Made by a program: the position numbers and the translations under genes. A stretch of DNA of 64,000 nt from JAJDOD01 sp039024895 (GTDB lineage Bacteria > Pseudomonadota > Alphaproteobacteria > Rhodobacterales > Rhodobacteraceae): the NCBI GenBank assembly GCA_039024895.1, contig JBCCPJ010000007.1:87213-151212 (forward strand), read 5' to 3'. The first letter of the stretch is position 1. The number at the start of each line of letters is the position of its first letter. The notes beneath the pieces are model-generated. The model made no database searches. It was not told the origin of the DNA and saw nothing but the letters and a program-made list of their open reading frames with translations. Positions 8,407-16,666 of the stretch are shown here, one piece after another.

Positions 8407-9123
8407 TTGGATAATACTGGATATATTGCGCTCAACCGACAGGCTGGGCTGCTCAAAGAGCTTGAAAGTGTTGCTCAGAACATCGCCAATGCTTCGACTA
8501 CAGGCTACCGCCGTGAGGGCGTTGTCTTCTCCGAATTCGTTGTCGGCGCAGGTTTGAGCTCGGAGTCTTTATCAATTGCGCACGCAAGCGGGCGAAGTAT
8601 TGATCTCACCCAAGGGGCTCTCAAGCAAACAAACGGAACCTTTGATTTTGCTATTGAAGGTGACGGCTTCTTCCTTGTCGCCACTCCAGATGGAGACCGC
8701 CTTACTCGTGCCAGTTCGTTTTCACCTTCCGATGCGGGAGTTCTAGTCGCGCCCGATGGAGCAATACTTCTCGATGCCGGTGGCGCACCAATACAGATAC
8801 CTGCCGGCGTCGCAGAGATATCATTGGGCGCAGACGGGACGCTTTCCGCAGACGGTGCACCCATCGCACAGATTGGTCTTTGGCAGGCAGGTGATCCGCT
8901 ACAGATGACAAGATCTGCGGGGACACGCTTTGAAACGGGCGGACAGCCTGTCCCTACAGAGGGCGCGCGCATTCTCCAGGGCTTCATTGAAAGTTCAAAT
9001 GTTAACCCTGTATCGGAGTTGACCCGAATGATTGAGGTTCAACGTGCCTACGAACTTGGAACTACATTTCTGGACCGAGAAGACGAACGTGTCCGAAGTA
9101 CTATCCGCACAATGGGACAATAG
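8407..9123 (+). CDS. flgF: Flagellar basal-body rod protein FlgF
   Basis: The 238-residue rod protein has AQNIANASTTGYRREGVVF at the N-terminus, DFAIEGDGFFLV in the middle and SNVNPVSELTRMIEVQRAYELG at the C-terminus. The start is TTG 8407, directly after fliQ, and the Shine-Dalgarno site is weak. It is followed by flgG, the standard order. Length fits the family. Confidence 0.93.
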   Translation: MDNTGYIALNRQAGLLKELESVAQNIANASTTGYRREGVVFSEFVVGAGLSSESLSIAHASGRSIDLTQGALKQTNGTFDFAIEGDGFFLVATPDGDRLTRASSFSPSDAGVLVAPDGAILLDAGGAPIQIPAGVAEISLGADGTLSADGAPIAQIGLWQAGDPLQMTRSAGTRFETGGQPVPTEGARILQGFIESSNVNPVSELTRMIEVQRAYELGTTFLDREDERVRSTIRTMGQ

Positions 9124-9134
9124 AGGCAAAACCT

Positions 9135-9920
9135 ATGCGAGCACTTACAATTGCTGCAACCGGAATGAGCGCACAACAAACACGCGTGGAAGTCATATCT
9201 AACAACCTCGCAAATATGAGTACAACAGGCTACAATGCGCGCCGTGCAGAGTTTGCAGACCTTCACTATCAACAGGCCAGTCGTCCAGGGACGGTGAACG
9301 CAACTGACGGAACAGTGCTGCCGACGGGTGTACAATTAGGCCTTGGAGTGCGTCCAACGTCAGTCTCTATGAACATTCAGCAGGGCACGAGCGTATCCAC
9401 GGGCGGCGATTTGGATATTGCGATAGAGGGCGACGGCTATTTAGAGGTAACTCTGCCGTCGGGTATCTCCGCCTATACACGTGATGGCGGCCTTAAACGA
9501 TCCGCCGAAGGGCAAATCGTTACCTCTGACGGTTATCCGGTCGTTCCAGATATCACTATCCCGGACGACACGCGAGCAGTTTCAATCAACTCAGAAGGTG
9601 AGGTTTTTGCCTATTTCACCGATGAAGTTGAACCGCAGAACCTTGGGCAATTTACCCTCGCCGGCTTTGCCAACGCGCAAGGGCTTGAAGCCATTGGCTC
9701 GAACTTGTTTCTGCAGAGCCCGGCATCTGGCGATCCCTTTACGACAACGCCAGGAAGCGATGGGCTAGGAACCCTGCGCCAGGGATACCTTGAAGAGAGC
9801 AGCGTTGACCCCGTTCGTGAGATTACGGAACTTATTGAAGCGCAGCGAGGCTACGAGTTAAATGCGAAAGTCATTTCTGCCGCAGACCAAATCCTTGGTG
9901 CGACGGTGCAAATTAGATGA
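9135..9920 (+). CDS. flgG: Distal rod protein FlgG
   Basis: The 261-residue protein starts MRALTIAATGMSAQQTRVEV and has NNLANMSTTGYNARRAEFADL, which identifies it as FlgG. The C-terminus has SSVDPVREITELIEAQRGYELNAKVI. It builds the distal rod. It overlaps flgA by four bases (ATGA), which suggests coupled translation. Confidence 0.95.
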   Translation: MRALTIAATGMSAQQTRVEVISNNLANMSTTGYNARRAEFADLHYQQASRPGTVNATDGTVLPTGVQLGLGVRPTSVSMNIQQGTSVSTGGDLDIAIEGDGYLEVTLPSGISAYTRDGGLKRSAEGQIVTSDGYPVVPDITIPDDTRAVSINSEGEVFAYFTDEVEPQNLGQFTLAGFANAQGLEAIGSNLFLQSPASGDPFTTTPGSDGLGTLRQGYLEESSVDPVREITELIEAQRGYELNAKVISAADQILGATVQIR

Positions 9921-10354
9921 CTTTACGGGCTGCGATAGTCGCTTTTGGGTTAGCGCCCATTCCAATCTCAGCAGATACACTGACTGCTGCTCGTGTTATT
10001 CGTGCGAACGCGGTGATCGAAGCGAACGATATCACAATATCCGATGTTTCGGTGCCTGGCGCGCTTTCTGCGTCTACAGATATCGCCGGCATGGAAGCGC
10101 GCGTAACGCTCTATCCAGGACGGCCAATCATGCCAGGTCATGTGGGACCTGCTGCACTTGTCCTTAGAAACCAGCCCGTCACGCTCATTTATCAAAAGGG
10201 TAGTCTAATAATTGAAACAGAAGGTCGAGCTCTGTCGAGAGGCGGTCAAGACGACAGTGTCAAAGTGATGAACCTTGCAAGTCGTTCAACCGTAATCGGT
10301 CGCGTCCGGGCAAATGGAACAGTGGCAGTTCATGCTGGAGGAATTGTTAATTGA
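9917..10354 (+). CDS. flgA: P-ring assembly chaperone FlgA
   Basis: The product is 145 residues with a short N-terminal signal sequence (MTLRAAIVAFGLAPIPISA). A SAF-type domain follows (TAARVIRANAVIEANDI) and a C-terminal FlgA core ends SRSTVIGRVRANGTVAVHAG. FlgA works in the periplasm on P-ring (FlgI) subunits. FlgI itself is not in this window. It overlaps flgG and flgH by four bases each. Confidence 0.88.
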   Translation: MTLRAAIVAFGLAPIPISADTLTAARVIRANAVIEANDITISDVSVPGALSASTDIAGMEARVTLYPGRPIMPGHVGPAALVLRNQPVTLIYQKGSLIIETEGRALSRGGQDDSVKVMNLASRSTVIGRVRANGTVAVHAGGIVN

Positions 10355-11085
10355 AACTCAATAAGGTCCTACTCATAGCTGCGTGTCTGGCGGCGTGCGG
10401 CCGTCTTGATAATGTGGGAAAGACGCCCGAATTTACACCTACAGATGCTGCGGCTGAGGTAGCAGCGATGCACCTGCCAATTTCAACTCAATACGCTGGA
10501 ACGGAGCGCCAATTAGTTAGATCGGAGCGCCCCTCGCTCTGGAGCGGGGGCCGCGGCTCACTACTTGGAGACCGTCGCGCTAGCTTGCAGGGCGACATTC
10601 TTACAGTTGTCATTGAAATTGACGATAGCGCGTCAATCTCTAATTCAACCTCTAGATCTCGGTCAGGTTCTGAGGCTTCTGCTGGTCGACAACTCTTAGG
10701 CATTCCGCAGGTTGTCGACCGCTTCCTCCCAGGAGACGCGTCCTTGGCAAATGCAGCAGACATCTCATCCTCCAGCAGCAACAACGGACAAGGCTCCGTA
10801 AGTCGAAACGAAACACTTGAGCTGAAAATTGCCGCTACCATCACAAGCGTACTAGAGAATGGCGTTCTGAGAATCCAGGGGAGCCAAGAAGTGCGTGTAA
10901 ATTTCGAAATCCGCGAACTTCTAGTTACTGGCTACGTCCGGCCAGAAGACATATCAAGACGGAACGAAATCACCTACGACAAAATTGCGAGCGCACGTAT
11001 CTCTTATGGTGGCCGAGGGCAAATCACAGACGTGCAACAGCCGCGATATGGCCAGCAAATTGCTGATATTATACTACCGTTCTGA
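10351..11085 (+). CDS. flgH: L-ring lipoprotein FlgH
   Basis: The 244-residue protein begins with a lipoprotein signal ending LAAC, with the acylated Cys at residue 16. FlgH landmarks are SLLGDRRASLQGDILTVVIEI, the Ser-rich segment after it, ETLELKIAATITSVLENG and a C-terminal YDKIASARISYGGRGQI. It forms the L ring in the outer membrane. The start is TTG 10351, overlapping flgA, with GGAGG about ten bases upstream. Confidence 0.93.
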   Translation: MKLNKVLLIAACLAACGRLDNVGKTPEFTPTDAAAEVAAMHLPISTQYAGTERQLVRSERPSLWSGGRGSLLGDRRASLQGDILTVVIEIDDSASISNSTSRSRSGSEASAGRQLLGIPQVVDRFLPGDASLANAADISSSSSNNGQGSVSRNETLELKIAATITSVLENGVLRIQGSQEVRVNFEIRELLVTGYVRPEDISRRNEITYDKIASARISYGGRGQITDVQQPRYGQQIADIILPF

Positions 11086-11094
11086 GGCAGATTG

Positions 11095-11580
11095 ATGGCG
11101 AAACTCCTTCCTATCCTATTGATGCTCATGGGTGGTGCCATTGGCGCAGGTGCCGGAGTCTTCTTGAAACCAGAAGAGCAATCTCCTTGTACGCCTGAAG
11201 AAGAATGCGACAAGGCAAATACAGAAGATCACGTAACGACCGAAGAAAGTGATGAGGAACCTTACTATCTAGCAATGAAAAGCCAATTTGTGATCCCTGT
11301 GATTAGAGACGAGCTCGTGCAGTCACTAGTTGTCTTATCGTTAACGCTTGAAAGCAAGCTAGAATATAGCGAAACGATTTTTGCGCGACAGCCAAAAATC
11401 CGCGACGTCTTTTTACAAGTACTTTTTGATCATTCACATATAGGCGGATTCAACGGCTCATTTACTGAAAGCAGCCGCATGACCGCGTTGCGAATAGCAC
11501 TATTAGAGGCAGTTCAATCCATAGTTGGAAATATAGTCACCGATGTGATCATAACGGATATTGTACGACAAGAAACTTAG
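11095..11580 (+). CDS. Second FliL-family protein
   Basis: This 161-residue protein has an N-terminal membrane segment (LLPILLMLMGGAIGAGAGVFL), an acidic linker with two Cys residues, and a FliL-like periplasmic domain: FVIPVIRDELVQSLVVLSLTL, then PKIRDVFLQVLF, GGFNG and a C-terminal DVIITDIVRQE. It differs clearly from the canonical FliL at 20876-21349. I chose ATG 11095. A TTG three bases earlier is possible. It closes the flgB-flgH operon. FliL proteins sit near the stator; what this paralogue adds is unknown. Confidence 0.7.
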   Translation: MAKLLPILLMLMGGAIGAGAGVFLKPEEQSPCTPEEECDKANTEDHVTTEESDEEPYYLAMKSQFVIPVIRDELVQSLVVLSLTLESKLEYSETIFARQPKIRDVFLQVLFDHSHIGGFNGSFTESSRMTALRIALLEAVQSIVGNIVTDVIITDIVRQET

Positions 11581-11609
11581 TCAATATTTCTCCATAAAGC
11601 ATGAGGAAT

Positions 11610-11936
11610 TCATTTTTTTGATAACAAAGTCTCTAAAGCGTTCTGCTGAGCACTTGTCTGCCTGTAAACTTGTTCTATGTCCAGTAGCTTTCTACGAATT
11701 TCAGCAATAATCAGATAGTTTTTCTTTATCTTTTCCTTTCGCCATCGAAAATTTTTCTCCCAAAGTAATAGAGAATTATATTCAGTATTATCTACAGTTA
11801 CTGCTCGAAGATCTGATATTTCTTCTTCTAATTTACTAATTCTTTTTTTCATCAATTGAACTTTCTGTTCAATACTATCTGTCTTCAAACTCGCAAGTTT
11901 ATACACAGACTGCCATCTAGAATCGATCTCCTTCAC
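11610..11936 (-). CDS. Coiled-coil protein, possible FliJ
   Basis: The product is 108 residues, lysine-rich and almost fully helical. Heptad-like stretches (LMKKRISKLEEEISDL and KKNYLIIAEIRRKLLDIEQVY) predict a coiled coil. It overlaps the flhB stop (ATGA), so it belongs to the flhA-fliR-flhB operon. Size, charge and context fit FliJ, the coiled-coil stalk of the export ATPase, which is not otherwise seen in the window. The sequence itself does not prove this. The gene is notably A+T-rich. Confidence 0.5.
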   Translation of the reverse strand: MKEIDSRWQSVYKLASLKTDSIEQKVQLMKKRISKLEEEISDLRAVTVDNTEYNSLLLWEKNFRWRKEKIKKNYLIIAEIRRKLLDIEQVYRQTSAQQNALETLLSKK

Positions 11937-13018
11937 TAACGCAGCCCTTTTGCTCTTCGTCGGATAGCATCAGCGAAGCGGATTGCGGCTGCAATCGCCT
12001 GGTATAAATTAATGGGCACTTCTTCACCAATTTTAGTAGTGGAAAACAATGCGCGAGCGGTTGTGGGATCACGGAAAATAGGAATTGAATTCTCGGCTGC
12101 TACTTCACGGATTCGCACTGCAATCTGATCGATACCTTTTGCTATACATATTGGAGCGGTACCCCGCTTTCTATCCCACTTAAGAGCAACAGCAAAATGT
12201 GTTGGGTTGACAATTACAACTTCTGCGTCTCTCATCTCGGTAAGCATTTGGTTGCTGGCGATATCTTGCGCTTTTTGCTGACGCGCCTGCCGTGTATAAG
12301 GATCACCTTCTGTTTCTTTAAGCTCATCCTTGAGCTCTTTAAGTGTCATTCCCTGACGACGTAAAAATTGGGATCGTTGCCAGAAATAGTCAACCATTGC
12401 CAAAGCAAGCATGACAACGCTACTTATCAGTAGAAACTCAAATGAAATTTCGAATACTGCTATAAGTATTTCATAAACATCTAAGGTTGGTGTCGATACG
12501 ATAATCTCACCATGCTTCGCAAAAACTAGATAAAGAACAGTTGAGTAGATAAGTAATTTAATAAAGCTCTTGAGAAATTGAAATAGACCATCCAGGCCAT
12601 ACTTCTGTTTGAAATTCTTTATTAAGGATATTTTTGATATCTTCGGCTGTATTTTTCTCGATGGAAAAACTATTGCACCTTGAAGAAATGCCAAAAAAAG
12701 AGCAAAGATAAAAGGAAAGAGGAACCAAAGAATAATACCTCTTGAAAACTCAGAAATCATTGATTGCTGAAGTGGGCTGCTACTACTCTCAAATATTTGC
12801 TGTGCTAGTTGATTAGGAATGGAAAGATATGGGAGTAGGGCTAGGCTACTTTTATTTAGCGACCACGTACTTAGTGCGGAGAAAACAATAAGAAATGCTG
12901 CGTATACAGAGAAAGTAGTGAGATCTTGGGAGATTGGCATCTCACCACGTCGCCGCGCCTCTTCGAGCTTGCGTGGTGTGGGTTGGAACGGCTTCTCGTT
13001 GTCTTCGTCGTCAGCCAT
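11936..13018 (-). CDS. flhB: Flagellar export switch protein FlhB
   Basis: The 360-residue protein has the FlhB start (DNEKPFQPTPRKLEEARRRG), four membrane helices and a cytoplasmic domain with the self-cleavage motif NPTH at residues 271-274 (VVIVNPTHFAVALKW). The cleavage controls the switch from rod/hook to filament substrates together with FliK. Most of the membrane half is A+T-rich compared with the ends of the gene. Start and stop abut or overlap fliR and the 108-residue gene. Confidence 0.94.
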   Translation of the reverse strand: MADDEDNEKPFQPTPRKLEEARRRGEMPISQDLTTFSVYAAFLIVFSALSTWSLNKSSLALLPYLSIPNQLAQQIFESSSSPLQQSMISEFSRGIILWFLFPFIFALFLAFLQGAIVFPSRKIQPKISKISLIKNFKQKYGLDGLFQFLKSFIKLLIYSTVLYLVFAKHGEIIVSTPTLDVYEILIAVFEISFEFLLISSVVMLALAMVDYFWQRSQFLRRQGMTLKELKDELKETEGDPYTRQARQQKAQDIASNQMLTEMRDAEVVIVNPTHFAVALKWDRKRGTAPICIAKGIDQIAVRIREVAAENSIPIFRDPTTARALFSTTKIGEEVPINLYQAIAAAIRFADAIRRRAKGLR

Positions 13019-13791
13019 TAGTCAATTCCAAACGGATTTCTAAGGTACAGTTGGAATCTATCAAGCCATAGAGCAAGCATCAGTGGGCCAGTGAGCGCCA
13101 ACAGCACTAGAGCACCGAGTGTTATCGCAGGCGCGCCAACAAATGCTACCATTAGCTGTGGCATCGCGCGATTAATAACACCGAGCGCCAAGTTGTATAG
13201 TATCGATGCAGCAACAAATGGTGCTGCAAGGATGAAGCCGAAACGAAACGTTGCGACAACCGTGTCCCGGATAATATTTGAACTTTCGGACTTGAAAGTC
13301 GCGCCGACCCCAACAATGTCATAGGTTATGGCAAACATTACCGTAAGCTGCACATGTAGACCAAGTTCAACAGCCAGCGCTAGCGCAGCCACATAGAGAA
13401 TAAGCCCAATAGCGGGCTGAGGATCGACTGTATTACTTCCTAGTAGTTGAGATAGAGATGTAGACTGAGCGGCGATCGTCGCTGCGATTTGTAACGACAT
13501 AATATGAAGGCGCAGTAGAAGACCAACAATAAGCCCTATGAATATCTCTGAAAAGAGGATTTGTAGTAATATAGAAGCGGACGTCCATAGTTTTTCGAGA
13601 TCGATGTCTATCATTGGATGTATGATTAAGCTCAGTGCAATAGCGATACCAAGTCGAAGTCGAACGGGTAGCACCATTTCGCCGAAGACCGGTAGAACGA
13701 AAAGTGCTGATCCAACTCTAAGAAACACTAAGAATATAATTACGAGTGTATCGGATGCGCTTCGAAGAAAATCAGTGAGATCAAGGATCAT
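13018..13791 (-). CDS. fliR: Flagellar export gate protein FliR
   Basis: This 257-residue membrane protein matches FliR: FLRVGSALFVLPVFGEMVLPVRLRLGIAIALSL, then ILFSEIFIGLIVGLLLRL and the C-terminal QLMVAFVGAPAITLGALVLL. It forms the export gate with FliP and FliQ. It overlaps flhA by four bases and abuts flhB, giving a tight flhA-fliR-flhB unit. Confidence 0.93.
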   Translation of the reverse strand: MILDLTDFLRSASDTLVIIFLVFLRVGSALFVLPVFGEMVLPVRLRLGIAIALSLIIHPMIDIDLEKLWTSASILLQILFSEIFIGLIVGLLLRLHIMSLQIAATIAAQSTSLSQLLGSNTVDPQPAIGLILYVAALALAVELGLHVQLTVMFAITYDIVGVGATFKSESSNIIRDTVVATFRFGFILAAPFVAASILYNLALGVINRAMPQLMVAFVGAPAITLGALVLLALTGPLMLALWLDRFQLYLRNPFGID

Positions 13792-15848
13792 GCGGGTACT
13801 AAACCTACGAGCGCTGGGCGACTTTCGGTTCCCAACTCCTCGAAGGAAAGAACAGGGTTCGATATGCCCCGCGCGGACAAAAGCATTCTAAGGAAACGCC
13901 TTCGTTGGACGGATGTTACAATTGCTGGATAGTGGCCCGCTTGACTGGCTAAGTTGAGTTTCTCAGTCATTCCTTGAGTGAGGCGATTGAAAAGGTCTGG
14001 TGGTAGCGCAACGTCATCAGAGGAGGTATCTCCCAGTTGATAGTGCTGGAAATGCTCTTCCCAAGCAGGGTCAAGTTGTATTAGCGGTATTGTTCCAGCT
14101 TCATCTCGAACATCTGCGAGTATTTGATAGGCGAGCCTTTGTCGTACATGCTCACAAATTCCCTCGGCAGAAACTGAAGCAGTTCGACATTCCGCGATGG
14201 TCTCAACTATTAATGCTAGATTTCTGATTGAAACGCGCTCTTCGAGAAGAAGTCGAATGACCGCAAGGAGCAAGTCTATTGGTACCTTGTCGGGAATGAG
14301 TTCCTCAAATAAACGTTTATTCGCATCCCTTCTGGCTACATCTGAAATTTCACACAACTCGTCCAGCAATCTCCTCAAGGACTTAAGGCCGACAATGCGC
14401 GGGAGATTACTCTTTATAATTTCAAGAAGATGTGTTGCGAGGACTTCGGCTGGACTAACAACAGTTGCTCCAGCTAGCGCCGCCAAATCAGCATCAGATT
14501 GATTAATCCAACGAGCAGGCGCTCCATATACAGGTTCACTTACGTCGCGCCCTGTCGGTATATCTGACTCATCAGGAGGTAACAACGCTAGAACTCGAGA
14601 GGAGTCCAACGTGTCCCTGGCTTGGGTGACGCCTTGAATGCGGATAACGTACTGACCGGAAGATAGAGAAGCATCATCTGTCAGTCGAATATCGGGTAGT
14701 ATTACACCAAAGGCTATCGCAACATGCTGTCGCATACTTCTAATCCTAGAATCAAAACCTGTCACACTATCAAGGATTATCGGCACCAGGTCTTGGGAGA
14801 ACTCGAGGTGAATCTCGTCAAGATCAAGAATATCGCCCATAGTTTTTTCTGGTACCTTAACGACCTCATCATTGACCACAGTTTCAGAGACCGCGTTACT
14901 ACGTTGATTTCGAAACGCTATTATCCCAAGAAGAAGAGAGCCTAGCAAAAACGGAAAAAATGGAAGGCCAGGAAAAAGAGCAAAAAGAGCCATCAAAATA
15001 GAAACGGTTCCCAGTGCCGCAGGAAACTTACCAAGCTGATTAAGAATCGCAAGATCGGCAGACCCTTTTGCGCCTCCACGCGAAAGTAAAAGGGCAGTGG
15101 CAATAGAAATAATAACAGCAGGAATTTGACTTACTAATCCATCACCAACTGTTAAAATAGCATATGTTTCAAATGCCTGGCCAAATTTCATCTCATGTAT
15201 CGTTACGCCGATAGCCACTCCCATGACAAGATTGAGTATGGTAATTAAAAGACCAGCAATTGCATCACCCTTAACAAACTTTGACGCTCCATCAAGCGAT
15301 CCTAGAAACGTTGTTTCTGCCTGCTCTGTCTCACGGCGGCTCTTTGCTTCTTCGTGACCAATTGCACCGGCAGACATATCGCTATCGATCGCCAGTTGCT
15401 TACCAGGCATTCCGTCTAAAGCAAAACGAGCACCAACTTCGGCCATACGGGCCGCGCCCTTCGTGATCACAATAAAATTAACAATTAAAAGAACGCCAAA
15501 AACAACAAGCCCTAAAAATAGACTACCACTCATCACGAAGTTAGCAAAGCCTTCTATAACCTCGCCTGCCGCTGCAGTACCAGTGTGACCCTCCCCAATA
15601 ATGAGCTTCGTCGAAGAAACATTCAGAGACAGACGAAGCATAAGTGACGCTAGAAGAACTGTTGGAAACGAAGAAAAATCAAGCGGTCTTTCTATAAACA
15701 GAGTTACTGAAAATATTAGTATCGCGAGCGAAAATGACGCTGCAAGTCCAATGTCAAGAACCCACGCCGGCATTGGAAGAATCATCATGACAATAATCGC
15801 CATGAGTGCAAGCGTTAGAAGAATTGTTGGAGTAAATACATTCTTCAT
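13788..15848 (-). CDS. flhA: Flagellar export gate protein FlhA
   Basis: The 686-residue protein has an N-terminal half with about eight membrane helices and the FHIPEP-family blocks (VLLASLMLRLSLNVSSTKLI; FVVITKGAARMAEVGARFALDGMPGKQ). The cytoplasmic half binds FliI/FliJ and export chaperones. Length is typical for the family. The start overlaps the stop of the transglycosylase gene. Confidence 0.95.
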   Translation of the reverse strand: MKNVFTPTILLTLALMAIIVMMILPMPAWVLDIGLAASFSLAILIFSVTLFIERPLDFSSFPTVLLASLMLRLSLNVSSTKLIIGEGHTGTAAAGEVIEGFANFVMSGSLFLGLVVFGVLLIVNFIVITKGAARMAEVGARFALDGMPGKQLAIDSDMSAGAIGHEEAKSRRETEQAETTFLGSLDGASKFVKGDAIAGLLITILNLVMGVAIGVTIHEMKFGQAFETYAILTVGDGLVSQIPAVIISIATALLLSRGGAKGSADLAILNQLGKFPAALGTVSILMALFALFPGLPFFPFLLGSLLLGIIAFRNQRSNAVSETVVNDEVVKVPEKTMGDILDLDEIHLEFSQDLVPIILDSVTGFDSRIRSMRQHVAIAFGVILPDIRLTDDASLSSGQYVIRIQGVTQARDTLDSSRVLALLPPDESDIPTGRDVSEPVYGAPARWINQSDADLAALAGATVVSPAEVLATHLLEIIKSNLPRIVGLKSLRRLLDELCEISDVARRDANKRLFEELIPDKVPIDLLLAVIRLLLEERVSIRNLALIVETIAECRTASVSAEGICEHVRQRLAYQILADVRDEAGTIPLIQLDPAWEEHFQHYQLGDTSSDDVALPPDLFNRLTQGMTEKLNLASQAGHYPAIVTSVQRRRFLRMLLSARGISNPVLSFEELGTESRPALVGLVPA

Positions 15849-16591
15849 TAGCGAAACTCGAGCAATGGATATCTATCCTGCATAGAAAAGATTGATGAGC
15901 TTCTGCTTCTCTGAGGTACTAAAGATGGTCCCGTCTGTATTGTAGATGTAATTAGAAAGGGATATTCATTTCTAGACTCCTTAGTTGGAACTACTTCGTT
16001 GTTCCTCTCAGCATCTACTATATTAGAGACATATAGATCGTCCGTAGTAAGGGTTTTCCGAATACGATTGAATCGTGCGCGATATCGGTTCGCATGTTTC
16101 GCAGTTCTCGAGTGATAAGCACCAGCTGCCTGTGACCAATCGCCAAATTCATCATAAAGTTCCGTAAGAAAGCGAGCTGCGTATCGTGCATTCTCAACTG
16201 GATCAAACATCTCACTAATCGAGGAGAACGCCTTGCCATGCCATTTGTAATTTATTTGGAAACAACCAACATCGAAGCTACGTGCCCCCCGTTGAAAATG
16301 CTGACGTACATAATGTTTGGCGGACTTAGGGTCATCAAACCACTTTCCTACTCCCTCCATGTTCACAGTCCATGGCCAGGGCGCGAAGTCTGTAGCTGTT
16401 CTTCGTCCAGTTTCGGTCAGTGATATTGCCAGCAACACATCAATGGGAACTCTACTTTCGCTTGCCACTTGTCTTGCGGCATCGTTACACATCGCGGAAA
16501 TATGCTTGGCATCGTTGGACGCAAAAGCCGGTTGTACGGACAAGAGGAAAGTAAGAAATGCTACTAATCTAATATAATTTGATGCGACCAT
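15848..16591 (-). CDS. Flagellar-cluster lytic transglycosylase (SLT domain)
   Basis: The 247-residue product has a signal peptide (about residues 1-24). An SLT lysozyme-like domain follows with catalytic Glu60 in AISLTETGR, then GCFQINYKWHG and ARFLTELYDEFGDWSQAAGAYHS. It is likely to open peptidoglycan for the rod, replacing the muramidase half that the FlgJ-like protein lacks. About 60 C-terminal residues look unstructured. It is the first gene of the flhA unit, after a 75-base gap that holds a perfect inverted repeat. Confidence 0.85.
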   Translation of the reverse strand: MVASNYIRLVAFLTFLLSVQPAFASNDAKHISAMCNDAARQVASESRVPIDVLLAISLTETGRRTATDFAPWPWTVNMEGVGKWFDDPKSAKHYVRQHFQRGARSFDVGCFQINYKWHGKAFSSISEMFDPVENARYAARFLTELYDEFGDWSQAAGAYHSRTAKHANRYRARFNRIRKTLTTDDLYVSNIVDAERNNEVVPTKESRNEYPFLITSTIQTGPSLVPQRSRSSSIFSMQDRYPLLEFR

Positions 16592-16617
16592 GAAATCTCT
16601 TCACATTTGATACAATG

Positions 16618-16642
16618 TTGCTTCAGAACTTATCTGAAGCAA
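16618..16642. repeat. Perfect inverted repeat in the transglycosylase leader
   Basis: TTGCTTCAG and CTGAAGCAA are nine-base perfect arms with a seven-base A+T-rich spacer. The repeat lies in the 75-base gap between the 740-residue gene and the transglycosylase gene. No T-run follows on the minus strand, so it is more likely a regulatory hairpin or operator than a strong terminator. Confidence 0.5.
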
Positions 16643-16666
16643 CAAGACTACTATAATGTAAAAATT

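Noticed and set aside
8505..8987. A 160-codon minus-strand frame inside flgF
   Set aside because: flgF has clear rod-protein motifs over the same bases.
11590..11625. A T-run after the second FliL gene as a terminator
   Set aside because: The hairpin before it is weak and the T-run encodes the end of the convergent 108-residue gene.
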